The translations under genes and the position numbers were made by a program. The notes beneath the pieces are model-generated. The model saw only the letters and a program-made list of their open reading frames with translations, had not been told where the DNA came from and ran no database searches. From contig NZ_PENI01000022.1 in NCBI RefSeq assembly GCF_003688995.1, forward strand, positions 1-64,000: DNA of 64,000 bases. The letters run 5' to 3'. Origin of the DNA: Streptomyces shenzhenensis. Lineage in GTDB: Bacteria; Actinomycetota; Actinomycetes; Streptomycetales; Streptomycetaceae. Positions 8,979 through 17,371 of the stretch are shown here, in pieces (the first letter of the stretch is position 1; each line of letters begins with the position of its first letter).

Positions 8979-8997
8979 GCAGGCAAGCCTTACCTAA
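8979..8997 (+). promoter_or_regulatory. iron box upstream of siderophore uptake operon
   Basis: GCAGGCAAGCCTTACCTAA matches the iron-box consensus at about 14 of 19 positions, with a complete CCTAA right arm. It lies about 97 bases before the binding-protein start and predicts iron-dependent repression of the four-gene operon. Confidence 0.75.
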
Positions 8998-9093
8998 CTT
9001 GCCTGCGCAAGTGTGGTGCCCTGCTCCACGACCCGTGCCACGGTCCGGACGTGCGAGCCACGGCACCCCCAACCGAAAGTGGACCACGGGTCG

Positions 9094-10143
9094 ATGACAA
9101 CCCCACGCCTTCGTGCACTCGCCCTCGCGGCGTCCCTTCTGCTCGGACTCACCGCCTGCGGCGGTGAGTCCGACGACAAGGACGGCGGCAACGCCGCCAA
9201 GGCCGGCTCCGACAGCTCCAGCCAGTTCCCCGTGACGATCAAGCACGCGCTCGGGACCACCGTCATCCCCGCCAAGCCCAAGCGCGTGGCCACGGTGAAC
9301 TGGGCCAACGACGAGGTGCCGCTCGCCCTCGGTGTCGTCCCCGTCGGCATGGCCAAGGCCAACTTCGGCGACGACGACGGTGACGGAGTGCTGCCCTGGA
9401 CCGAGGACCGCCTCAAGGAACTCGGCGCCAAGACACCCGTCCTGTTCGACGAGACCGACGGAATCGACTTCGAGGCCGTCGCCGACACCGAGCCGGACGT
9501 CATCCTCGCCTCGTACTCCGGGCTGACCGAGCAGGACTACGAGACCCTCAGCGAGATCGCGCCCGTCGTGGCCTACCCGGAAGCCGCCTGGGCGACCCCG
9601 TGGCGCGACATCATCCGCCTCAACAGCAAGGCCATCGGACTGGCCGACGAGGGCGACGAGTTGATCGGTGACCTCGAAGGGCAGATCAGCAAGACCGTCG
9701 CCAAGTACCCCCAGTTGAAGGGGAAGTCGGCGATGTTCATGACGCACGTCTCGTCCAAGGACGTCAGCCAGGTCGGTTTCTACACCACCCACGACACCCG
9801 GACCCAGTTCTTCACCGACCTCGGCATGGAGATCCCCGCCAGCGTCTCCGGTCCGTCCAAGTCGACGAAGAAGTTCGTGCTCACCAAGAGCGCCGAGCGC
9901 ATCGACGACTTCAACGACGTCGACATCATCACCGGGTACGGCGACGACAAGGGCGAACTGCTGAAGGCGCTCAAGAACGACCCGCTCACCTCGAAGCTGT
10001 CCGCCGTCAAGCAGGACTCCATCTACCTGCTGCCCGGCAGCACCCCGCTGGCGACCGCCGCGAACCCGACCCCGTTGTCCATCCCGTACGTCCTGGACGA
10101 CTATGTGGCAGCGCTCGCCAAGGCCGCGGACAAGGTCAAGTGA
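9094..10143 (+). CDS. iron-siderophore ABC transporter substrate-binding lipoprotein
   Basis: The 349-residue protein starts at ATG 9094 with a basic n-region and a hydrophobic stretch ending in lipobox LTAC, giving a membrane-anchored lipoprotein. The body is a FepB/FhuD-type class III binding protein (Peripla_BP_2), with the early VATVNWANDEVPLALGVVPVG segment and PDVILASYSGLT in the first lobe. An upstream in-frame GTG at 9013 would give a 27-residue extension without signal character. It overlaps the first permease gene by 4 bases. The iron box and AraC motif upstream support iron-regulated siderophore capture. Confidence 0.92.
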   Translation: MTTPRLRALALAASLLLGLTACGGESDDKDGGNAAKAGSDSSSQFPVTIKHALGTTVIPAKPKRVATVNWANDEVPLALGVVPVGMAKANFGDDDGDGVLPWTEDRLKELGAKTPVLFDETDGIDFEAVADTEPDVILASYSGLTEQDYETLSEIAPVVAYPEAAWATPWRDIIRLNSKAIGLADEGDELIGDLEGQISKTVAKYPQLKGKSAMFMTHVSSKDVSQVGFYTTHDTRTQFFTDLGMEIPASVSGPSKSTKKFVLTKSAERIDDFNDVDIITGYGDDKGELLKALKNDPLTSKLSAVKQDSIYLLPGSTPLATAANPTPLSIPYVLDDYVAALAKAADKVK

Positions 10144-11183
10144 CCCTCACCGACACCTCGCGCGCGCCGGACGCCGTCCTGGTCAGGCGTCCGGCGCGCG
10201 TGCGCGTCACCTGGCTCCTCGTGCTCACCGCCGTCCTGGTCGTGGTCATGATGTGCTCGCTCGCGTTCGGATCCCGTGCCGTCGCCTGGTCCGACGTGTG
10301 GTCGGCGCTCGGCGGCGCGGACCACACGTTGGAGGAGGCGGCGGTCGCCAAACGTATCCCCCGCTCGCTCCTGGCCATCGTCGTCGGCGCCGCTCTCGGG
10401 CTGGCCGGCGCGGTCATGCAGGGCGTGACCCGCAACCCCCTGGCCGATCCCGGCATCCTCGGCGTCAACATGGGCGCCTCGCTCGCCGTGGTCACCGCCG
10501 TCGCCTACTTCGGCCTCGCGTCGGCGTCCGGCTACATCTGGGTGGCCATGCTGGGTGCGGCGCTGACCGCCGGGTTCGTGTACGCCGTCGGCTCGCTCGG
10601 GCGCGGCGGAGCCACCCCGCTGAAGCTGGCCCTGGCCGGTGCCGCCATCTCGGCCGCGATCGCCTCGCTGGTCAGCGCCGTGGTGCTGCCGCGCAACGAC
10701 ATCTCCGACACCTTCCGGCTGTGGCAGATCGGCGGCGTCGGGGGCGCCTCCTACGCGCAGCTCGGCGGCGTCCTGCCGTTTCTCGCCGTCGGCTTCCTGA
10801 TCTGCCTGGCCTCCGCCCGTGCGCTCAACTCGCTCGCGCTGGGCGACGAACTGGCCGCCGGGCTCGGCGAGCGGGTGGCCCTCGTCCGGGCCATGGCCTC
10901 GCTCGGGGCGGTCGTGCTCTGCGGGGCGTCCACCGCCGTCGCCGGGCCGATCGGTTTCGTCGGTCTCGTCGTCCCGCACGCCTGCCGGCTGTTGGTCGGC
11001 GTCGATCACCGTTGGCTGCTGCCGTTCTCCGCGCTGAGCGGTGCCACGCTGCTGACGGCCGCGGACGTGGTGGGCCGGGTCGTGGCACGTCCCTCCGAGA
11101 TCGAGGTGGGGATCGTGACCGCGCTGATCGGAGCCCCCTTCTTCATCCACATCGTCCGCCGACAGAAGGTCAGATCCCTGTGA
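10140..11183 (+). CDS. FecCD family siderophore ABC permease
   Basis: The 347-residue, highly hydrophobic protein is of the BtuC/FecCD family. Typical segments are AVMQGVTRNPLADPGILGVNMGASL in the N-terminal half and AVAGPIGFVGLVVPHACRLLVG near the C-terminus, which forms the ATPase contact. About ten membrane helices are visible. The GTG start overlaps the binding-protein stop, and its stop overlaps the next permease start, so the four genes form one translationally coupled unit. Confidence 0.92.
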   Translation: MTLTDTSRAPDAVLVRRPARVRVTWLLVLTAVLVVVMMCSLAFGSRAVAWSDVWSALGGADHTLEEAAVAKRIPRSLLAIVVGAALGLAGAVMQGVTRNPLADPGILGVNMGASLAVVTAVAYFGLASASGYIWVAMLGAALTAGFVYAVGSLGRGGATPLKLALAGAAISAAIASLVSAVVLPRNDISDTFRLWQIGGVGGASYAQLGGVLPFLAVGFLICLASARALNSLALGDELAAGLGERVALVRAMASLGAVVLCGASTAVAGPIGFVGLVVPHACRLLVGVDHRWLLPFSALSGATLLTAADVVGRVVARPSEIEVGIVTALIGAPFFIHIVRRQKVRSL

Positions 11184-12232
11184 GCGCTCCTGCCGTCACC
11201 GGCCCGTCCACGGTGCGGACCGTTGCCCGCAGCAGGGTCCGCCGTTCGTACCGGCGGCGGCTGATCGTCCTGACGCTGCTGCTGCTCGTCGTGGCCGCGT
11301 TCGTCACGACCCTGATGGCCGGACACACCTTCTATCCCGCCCGCGACGTACTGCGCGTGATCATGGGAGAGGACGTGCCGGGCGCGTCCTTCACCGTCGG
11401 CAGGCTCCGGCTGCCGCGGGCGGTGCTCGCGCTGACCGCCGGGTTCAGCTTCGGCATCGCCGGTGTCACCTTCCAGACGATGCTCCGCAACCCGCTCGCC
11501 AGCCCCGACATCATCGGCATCAGTTCCGGGGCGAGTGCCGCGGCGGCCATCGCCATCGTCACGCTGTCGCTCGGCGAGACCGAGGTGTCGATCCTGGCGA
11601 TCGCCGCGGCGCTGGGGGTGGCACTGCTGGTGTACACCCTCGCGTTCCGCGACGGGGTCGCGGGCACCCGGCTCATCCTGATCGGCATCGGCATTTCCGC
11701 CCTGCTGGACAGCGTCACCTCGTACGTCCTGTCGCAGGCCGGCGAATGGGACCTCCAGGAGGCGATGCGCTGGCTCACGGGCAGCCTCAACGGCACCACG
11801 TGGGACGAGACCGTACCCACCGTCCTCGCCGTGCTCGTGCTCGGTCCGGTCCTGCTGACGCAGGCCCGCAACCTCACCGCGCTGCAACTGGGCGACGACA
11901 CGGCGTCCGCGCTCGGCGTCCGGGTCGAACGCACCCGCGTCACGGTGATCGTCGCCGCCGTCGGGCTGATCGCGTTCGCGACGGCCGCCGCGGGGCCGAT
12001 CGCCTTCGTCGCGTTCCTCTCCGGGCCGATCGCCGCCCGGCTGGTGGGAATCGGCGGGTCCCTGCTGGTGCCCGCCGGTCTGGTCGGTTCGCTGCTCGTG
12101 CTGGTCGCCGACTTCACGGGCCAGTACGCCTTCGCCACCCGTTACCCCGTGGGCATCGTCACCGGTGTCCTCGGCGCGCCCTATCTCGTCTACCTGATCG
12201 TCCGCACCAACCGGGCCGGAGGCTCACTGTGA
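11180..12232 (+). CDS. FecCD family siderophore ABC permease
   Basis: This is the second FecCD permease (350 residues), starting at GTG 11180 inside the stop of the first. It contains TMLRNPLASPDIIGISSGAS and AAAGPIAFVAFLSGPIAARL, the family's two signature regions. The pair probably forms a heterodimeric channel as in FepDG or FhuB halves. A long open reading upstream in the same frame overlaps the first permease and is not coding. Confidence 0.92.
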   Translation: MSAPAVTGPSTVRTVARSRVRRSYRRRLIVLTLLLLVVAAFVTTLMAGHTFYPARDVLRVIMGEDVPGASFTVGRLRLPRAVLALTAGFSFGIAGVTFQTMLRNPLASPDIIGISSGASAAAAIAIVTLSLGETEVSILAIAAALGVALLVYTLAFRDGVAGTRLILIGIGISALLDSVTSYVLSQAGEWDLQEAMRWLTGSLNGTTWDETVPTVLAVLVLGPVLLTQARNLTALQLGDDTASALGVRVERTRVTVIVAAVGLIAFATAAAGPIAFVAFLSGPIAARLVGIGGSLLVPAGLVGSLLVLVADFTGQYAFATRYPVGIVTGVLGAPYLVYLIVRTNRAGGSL

Positions 12233-13095
12233 CCGCGTCCCACACCCTCGCCACCGAGGACCTCACGCTCGGCTACGGCGACCGTACGGTCATCGAGGGC
12301 CTGGATCTCACGCTCGCGGCCGGCAGAATCACCGTGATCGTCGGAGCGAACGCCTGCGGCAAGTCGACCTTGCTGCGCTCGATGTCCCGGCTGCTCGCGC
12401 CGCGCTCGGGCCGGGTCGTCCTCGACGGCAAGGAGGTGCATCGCACGCCGGCCAAGGAACTCGCCCGTACTCTGGGCCTGTTGCCGCAGTCACCGGTCAC
12501 CCCCGAGGGCATCACGGTGCTGGACCTGGTCGGCCGGGGCCGCCACCCCCACCAGCGCGCCTTCTCCCGCTGGACGACGCAGGACGACACCGCGGTCGCC
12601 GCCGCGCTGGAGGCCACGCAGACGAGCGAGCTGATGGACCGGGCCGTCGACGAACTCTCCGGCGGCCAGCGCCAGCGGGTCTGGATCGCCATGGCACTCG
12701 CCCAGCAGACGGACCTGCTGCTGCTCGACGAGCCCACCACGTTCCTCGACATCAGCCACCAGGTCGAGGTCCTCGACCTGCTGACCGATCTGAACCGGAC
12801 CCGCGGCACCACGATCATCATGGTCCTGCACGACCTCAACCTCGCCGCACGCTACGCGGACCAGCTGATCGCCCTGGCTTCCGGGCGGCTCCACGCAGCG
12901 GGAACGCCCGAGGAGGTGATGACCGAGGACACCGTCCGGGCGCTGTACGGCATGGAGAGCCGCGTCATCGAGGACCCCCTCTCCGGCAAACCCCTCGTCC
13001 TGCCGATCGGCCGCCACCACTCACACCCCACCACAACCAAAACGGCAGCCGCCCCGGCACGGTCGTCGTCCTCGTCCGACGGTACGGGGCGCTGA
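12229..13095 (+). CDS. siderophore ABC transporter ATP-binding protein
   Basis: This is a 288-residue FepC/FhuC-type ATPase starting at GTG 12229 (4-base overlap). It has Walker A GANACGKST, with a cysteine in the variable position before GKS, signature LSGGQRQR, Walker B LLLLDEPTTFLD and switch H in VLHDLNLAARYAD. The C-terminal tail is histidine- and threonine-rich (GRHHSHPTTTKT). It is the last gene of the uptake operon and is followed by a strong hairpin. Confidence 0.93.
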   Translation: MTASHTLATEDLTLGYGDRTVIEGLDLTLAAGRITVIVGANACGKSTLLRSMSRLLAPRSGRVVLDGKEVHRTPAKELARTLGLLPQSPVTPEGITVLDLVGRGRHPHQRAFSRWTTQDDTAVAAALEATQTSELMDRAVDELSGGQRQRVWIAMALAQQTDLLLLDEPTTFLDISHQVEVLDLLTDLNRTRGTTIIMVLHDLNLAARYADQLIALASGRLHAAGTPEEVMTEDTVRALYGMESRVIEDPLSGKPLVLPIGRHHSHPTTTKTAAAPARSSSSSDGTGR

Positions 13096-13139
13096 GTTCG
13101 GCTTCTGCCGGGTCGCACGGGGCGCGAGACCTTCACAGC

Positions 13140-13168
13140 GGTGGTGGGCGCAACCGGCGCCCACCACC
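13140..13168 (+). terminator. hairpin terminator after siderophore operon
   Basis: A perfect 12-bp stem (GGTGGTGGGCGC paired with its complement) with a 5-nt loop lies 45 bases after the ATPase stop. There is no U tract, as is common in Streptomyces terminators. Confidence 0.65.
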
Positions 13169-13520
13169 GGGCGCGGGTGCGCTCTCATTCGCCCGGGTTC
13201 AGCCGACGGGATGCCGCGGGCGGCGACCGTGGGTCAGCGCCAGGCCTCAAGGGCGTCGGGGTGCAGCGGTTGCCCGGGTCAGCGGCTGATGCTCGTGCTC
13301 GACCCAGCGTCGGGCTGACCAGGCTGCTCATGACGGGCGCCCCTGGTGAGACCGAGCCACAGGCCGCATTGGTCGGGTCACCTGTTCGCCGTCGGGCGGT
13401 GGCTGCCGGGGCCGACGACCCCCACGATGAGGGAAAGGGCTGCGCCCATGGCAGGGCCGGGCATGCCGGATTCGCTTCGGCCGGCATGGGCAGTCCGCTC
13501 CGGATCATCCGTCTCTCCCC
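13169..13520. other. 350-base intergenic stretch, nothing recognised
   Basis: This stretch lies between the siderophore terminator and the GAP-family gene. Open frames exist on both strands but none shows a domain, a ribosome site or a family-like sequence. It may hold the promoter and leader of the next gene. Confidence 0.4.
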
Positions 13521-13530
13521 GGAGGCCGCG

Positions 13531-14208
13531 GTGGGACACGCTGTCGGTGATGTGCTGGGCCTGGCCGCCGGTGTCGCCATCAGCCCGCTCCCGATCGTGG
13601 CGCTCATCCTCATCCTGGCCACCCCCCGGGGGCGCCTCAACGGACCGCTGTTCGCCTTCGGCTGGGTCCTGGGACTCGCAGCGCTCGGCGCGATCATGCT
13701 GGCCGTCGGCGGCACGGGTGGGGCCTCCACCCACAAACACCCAGCCACCTGGGTCGGAGCCCTCAAACTCGCCCTGGGCGCGCTCCTCGCCCTCTTCGGC
13801 GCACGCCAGTGGCAGCGCCGCCCCAGGGATCCTTCCCAGGCGCAGCTCCCGAAGTGGATGGCGGCGATCGACCGATTCACCCCCGTCAAGATCCTCGGCC
13901 TGGGGCTGCTGTTCTCGGCGGCCAATCTCAAGAACACGCCGCTGACCCTTGCCGCGGCCGCCTCGATCAGCTCCGCCGGACTCCCCGTGCCACAGCAGAT
14001 CGGAGCACTCGCGACCTTCGTGGTCATCGCCTCGCTCGGCGTGCTCGCACCACTTGCCGTCTACCTGCTCATGGACGAACGCGCCAAGAACATCCTCGGC
14101 AGCTGGCGAGACTGGGCGGCACAGCACAACGTCGCTGTCCTGGCCGCCCTCTTCTTCGTGCTCGGCCTCAAGCTCCTCGGTGACGGCGTCAGTGTCCTGG
14201 CCGCCTGA
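13531..14208 (+). CDS. GAP (Sap/sulfolipid-addressing-like) family membrane protein
   Basis: The start chosen is GTG 13531, with GGAGG five bases upstream, giving 225 residues. The protein has six probable membrane helices, with DVLGLAAGVAISPLPIVALILILATPRG at the N-terminus, split here by residues typical of GAP/Sap proteins (ISPLPI near the membrane start). A charged cytoplasmic loop (RQWQRRPRDPSQ) precedes VKILGLGLLFSAANLKN. The family is related to LysE-like small exporters, and the M. tuberculosis Sap protein takes part in sulfolipid export. No substrate can be assigned here. Longer in-frame readings upstream lack family resemblance. Confidence 0.75.
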   Translation: MGHAVGDVLGLAAGVAISPLPIVALILILATPRGRLNGPLFAFGWVLGLAALGAIMLAVGGTGGASTHKHPATWVGALKLALGALLALFGARQWQRRPRDPSQAQLPKWMAAIDRFTPVKILGLGLLFSAANLKNTPLTLAAAASISSAGLPVPQQIGALATFVVIASLGVLAPLAVYLLMDERAKNILGSWRDWAAQHNVAVLAALFFVLGLKLLGDGVSVLAA

Positions 14209-14237
14209 GAGCCCGCGCGCCCGTATCACGGTGGTGC

Positions 14238-16061
14238 TCAGTCACGCTGCCGGTCGAGGGCGTCGTCCAGAGTCGTGGCGGCCATGATCAGCGACAGATG
14301 GGTGAAAGCCTGCGGGAAGTTGCCCAACTGCTCGCCACTGGGGCCGATCTCCTCGGCGAACAGTCCGACGTGGTTGGCATAGGTCTGCATCTTCTCGAAG
14401 GCATAGCGTGCCGGACGGATCCGTCCGGCCCGAGCGAGAGCGTCCACATAGAGGAAGGTGCAGAGGCTGAAGGTGCCTTCGGAACCGTGCAGACCGTCCG
14501 GGGATGCCGTGGGATCGTAGCGGTAGACGAGGCTGTCCGACACGAGCGTGCGCTCCATCGCATCCAGTGTCGACAGCCAGCTCACCGTCCTGGGCGCCAA
14601 AAATCCGACGCGCGGGATGAGCAGCAGCGAGGCGTCGAGGACGTCGCTTCCGTAATGCTGGACGAGGGCCTGCTCCTTCTCGTTCCAGGCCCGCTCCATC
14701 ACCTGTTCGAGGATCGTGTCGCGAGCCGCCGTCCAACGCGGGGCATCGGCGGGACGGCTGTGCTCGGTCGCCAGGCGCAGCCCCCGGTCGAAGGCCACCC
14801 ACGCCATCACCCGGCTGAAGGTGAAGTCCTGGCGCCCGCCACGGGTCTCCCAGACACCCTCGTCCGGGCGGTCCCAGGAATCGGCGAGCCAGTCCAGCGT
14901 CCGGGCGAGGTTCTTCCAGCCGTGGTAGCTGCCGCCCACGGCGATCTCACGTCCCTCCGACAGGGCGTAGAGCGCCTCCCCATAGATGTCCAGCTGCAGC
15001 TGATCGGCCGCCGCGTTCCCAGCCCGCACCGGATACGAACCGCGATAGCCCTCCAAGTGCGGAAGAACCTCCTCCGGCAACTCGGGGTCCCCGTCGACGC
15101 GGTACATGATCTGCAGCGGCTCACCGTCGGCGCCTTCCCGGGCCTGCAGACGGTCGCCCAGCCAGTGCGTGAACTGCGCCGCCTCCTCGGCGAACCCCAG
15201 GTCGAGCAGGGCGCGCACGGACAGGGAGCCGTCGCGGACCCAGGTGTAGCGGTAGTCCCAGTTGCGTTCACCGCCTATCTGCTCGGGCAGGCCCATGGTG
15301 GCGGCGGCGACGGGGGCGCCTGTGGGCGCGTAGGTGAGCAGCTTGAGTGTGATGGCCGAACGGTGCACCACACCCGGCCACCGGCCGCGGTACCGGGAGG
15401 AGCGCACCCAGCGCTGCCAGAAGTCCACCACGTCCCAGAACCGTTCCATCACCCGCTCCGGGGTGGGCGGCAGCGGGGTGTCGCCGGCGGGCCCGTCGAC
15501 GGTGAACACCGCCGCGGCCACCTCACCCGGCCGCAGGGTCACCGCACCCCGCACGTCCCTGCCGTCCGGTCGGAGGGGGAAGGTGCTCTGCAGATGGGCG
15601 GTGACGTTCGGCGCCCGGAACGTGGCGGTACCGTCCCGCACCTCCAGCCGGTGGGCGGCCCGGCCGTAGTCGAACCGTGGGCAGCACTCCAAAGTGAACC
15701 GCACCGTGCCGCGCACCGCCCGTGCGCCGCGCATGAGCACATGCCTGGCGGTGGGGGTGCCGGCGCGGTCCGGCGGCATGCAGTCGAAGATCTCACCGAC
15801 CCCGTCCGGCGACATGAACCGCGTCACCAGCACTGCGGTGTCGGGGTAGTAGAGCTGCTTGCAGGTGGTGTTCTGCTCTTCCGGCGCGAACAGGAAGTAG
15901 CCGCCGCGGTCGTGGTCGAGCAGGGCGGCGAACACACTGGGCGAGTCGAACCGGGGCGCCGCGAACCAGTCGACGACCCCCTGGGACGAGACCAGAGCAG
16001 CGGTCTGCAGGTCGCCGACGAGGCCGTGGTCGGCGATGGGCGGGTAACGGTCCATGATCAC
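14238..16061 (-). CDS. glycoside hydrolase family 15 protein (trehalase/glucoamylase-like)
   Basis: This is a cytoplasmic protein of about 607 residues without a signal peptide. It has an N-terminal trehalase-like beta domain (begins RYPPIADHGLVGDLQTAALV) and a C-terminal (alpha/alpha)6 barrel with RNWDYRYTWVRDGSLSVRAL, PDEGVWETRGGRQDFTFSRVMAW and FAEEIGPSGEQLGNFPQAFTH. This architecture matches mycobacterial and Streptomyces GH15 trehalases and related glucan hydrolases. The acidic residues in EGVWE and EEIGP are at the positions used by the family for catalysis. Two close ATGs (16061 and 16055) are possible starts. It is convergent with the GAP-family gene and probably cotranscribed with the GAF protein upstream. 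Confidence 0.88.
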   Translation of the reverse strand: MIMDRYPPIADHGLVGDLQTAALVSSQGVVDWFAAPRFDSPSVFAALLDHDRGGYFLFAPEEQNTTCKQLYYPDTAVLVTRFMSPDGVGEIFDCMPPDRAGTPTARHVLMRGARAVRGTVRFTLECCPRFDYGRAAHRLEVRDGTATFRAPNVTAHLQSTFPLRPDGRDVRGAVTLRPGEVAAAVFTVDGPAGDTPLPPTPERVMERFWDVVDFWQRWVRSSRYRGRWPGVVHRSAITLKLLTYAPTGAPVAAATMGLPEQIGGERNWDYRYTWVRDGSLSVRALLDLGFAEEAAQFTHWLGDRLQAREGADGEPLQIMYRVDGDPELPEEVLPHLEGYRGSYPVRAGNAAADQLQLDIYGEALYALSEGREIAVGGSYHGWKNLARTLDWLADSWDRPDEGVWETRGGRQDFTFSRVMAWVAFDRGLRLATEHSRPADAPRWTAARDTILEQVMERAWNEKEQALVQHYGSDVLDASLLLIPRVGFLAPRTVSWLSTLDAMERTLVSDSLVYRYDPTASPDGLHGSEGTFSLCTFLYVDALARAGRIRPARYAFEKMQTYANHVGLFAEEIGPSGEQLGNFPQAFTHLSLIMAATTLDDALDRQRD

Positions 16062-16141
16062 CTCACGCTGTCCCCCGAGCCACGATCACCGCGCCGACGC
16101 CGACCGGAACAACCCCGTTCTCTCCCCGGCCCCCGCAGCCC

Positions 16142-17182
16142 CTACTCGGGGTCGGCTGCCGGGAGCCGTACTCCGTCGATGTCCGGCTGGAACTCCAAGG
16201 TGAAGGCCGCGTTCCGGGCCGAGCCCTCCCAACCACGCCAGACGTGCACGTGCACGAGCCCCACGCCGCGGACGCCACGGATGTCCCAGTCGGCGATCAG
16301 TTCGCGGGCGACGAGGGAGGCGGCGTACCCGGCGTCCTGGTCCGGGCTGTCCGTGGTGATCCTGCCGCGCCACTGGTTGGGGTGAACGCCAAAGCTGCGG
16401 CAGCCCCCGGAACCGTACGGCTCGTCCACCCGGTACGCCCAGTGCGTCGCGCCCCGTGTGGCTCCGGCGTTCTCACGGAGTGCCCTGTGCCGGTCGAGGG
16501 GGGTGCCGTCGTACAGGGCCACCGGACGGCCGTCGGTACCGTGGCCGGCCAGGTGCCGTGCGATGGCCTCTCCCGCGAGCTGCCCGTAGAGCTCCATGAC
16601 CCGGAGATCGCGTTCGGACGGCCGGCCGGGCTGTGACATATGAGTCGAGATCATCCCGATCAGCTGCCCGGCGTGATCGACCAGCGGCGTGGACTGGACC
16701 GAGCGAACACCCGCGGCACGGAAGATCTTCTGGTGCGGTGTGAAGACAGGGTCGTCGCGGACGTCGGCCGCCACTGTCTGTGCGCCTTGCCAGGCGGCCC
16801 GTCCGCACACGGAGCGGTTGTCATGAACGACCGCGAAGTGGTCGAGGAACTCGTGGCCGAAGCCGGACTGGGTGACCAGGATCAGCGAGTCGTCCTCCGG
16901 GAACACGAACTGGATGTTTCCGAACTCGGCGCCCATCAGCGCCATCGCCGTCCCGGCGACCCGCGGAAGCACCGCGGCCAGCCGAGGAATGTCACGCAGT
17001 TCGGCCGCCGCGTCCTGGAGGTTCTTGAGGGCCTCGGGCTCATCGAGGCTCAGGGCCACCCAGGCGGCGAGCTGGTCGGCACTCTGCGTGACGGGGACCT
17101 TGCGCGCCGGCCGTGGCCGCGGGGAGATGTAGGAGGCCGTCACACGCTCAAGCGGCCTCACGAGGTTGTGGGAGCGGTACAT
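16142..17182 (-). CDS. GAF domain-containing protein
   Basis: The 346-residue protein starts at ATG 17182 after a G-rich ribosome site. Residues about 60-230 form a GAF domain with GNIQFVFPEDDSLILVTQSGF and SVQSTPLVDHAGQLIGMISTH. The C-terminal 100 residues contain tryptophan-rich segments (HVHVWRGWEGSARNAAFTLEFQP) not assigned to a known family. There is no kinase, cyclase or HTH domain, so it may be a stand-alone sensor or partner-binding protein, as is common in Streptomyces. The long open frame continuing upstream overlaps the divergent ALDH gene and is not coding. Confidence 0.72.
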   Translation of the reverse strand: MYRSHNLVRPLERVTASYISPRPRPARKVPVTQSADQLAAWVALSLDEPEALKNLQDAAAELRDIPRLAAVLPRVAGTAMALMGAEFGNIQFVFPEDDSLILVTQSGFGHEFLDHFAVVHDNRSVCGRAAWQGAQTVAADVRDDPVFTPHQKIFRAAGVRSVQSTPLVDHAGQLIGMISTHMSQPGRPSERDLRVMELYGQLAGEAIARHLAGHGTDGRPVALYDGTPLDRHRALRENAGATRGATHWAYRVDEPYGSGGCRSFGVHPNQWRGRITTDSPDQDAGYAASLVARELIADWDIRGVRGVGLVHVHVWRGWEGSARNAAFTLEFQPDIDGVRLPAADPE

Positions 17183-17371
17183 GTGCACCCCCCGGGTGGG
17201 GGCCGTTTGCGAGTAGCTTACGTCCGCTTTGCCGGCCTGCACAGTCGTCCAGACCCCTGCCCGCACCCGGAGAACTTGAGCCGCGGGCCTTGACGGCGGC
17301 TGCCGCCAGGGACGAATGTCCCCCTCAGCGAGACATCTGCCTGACCCAAGAGGACGCAGAGACGGGATGTC

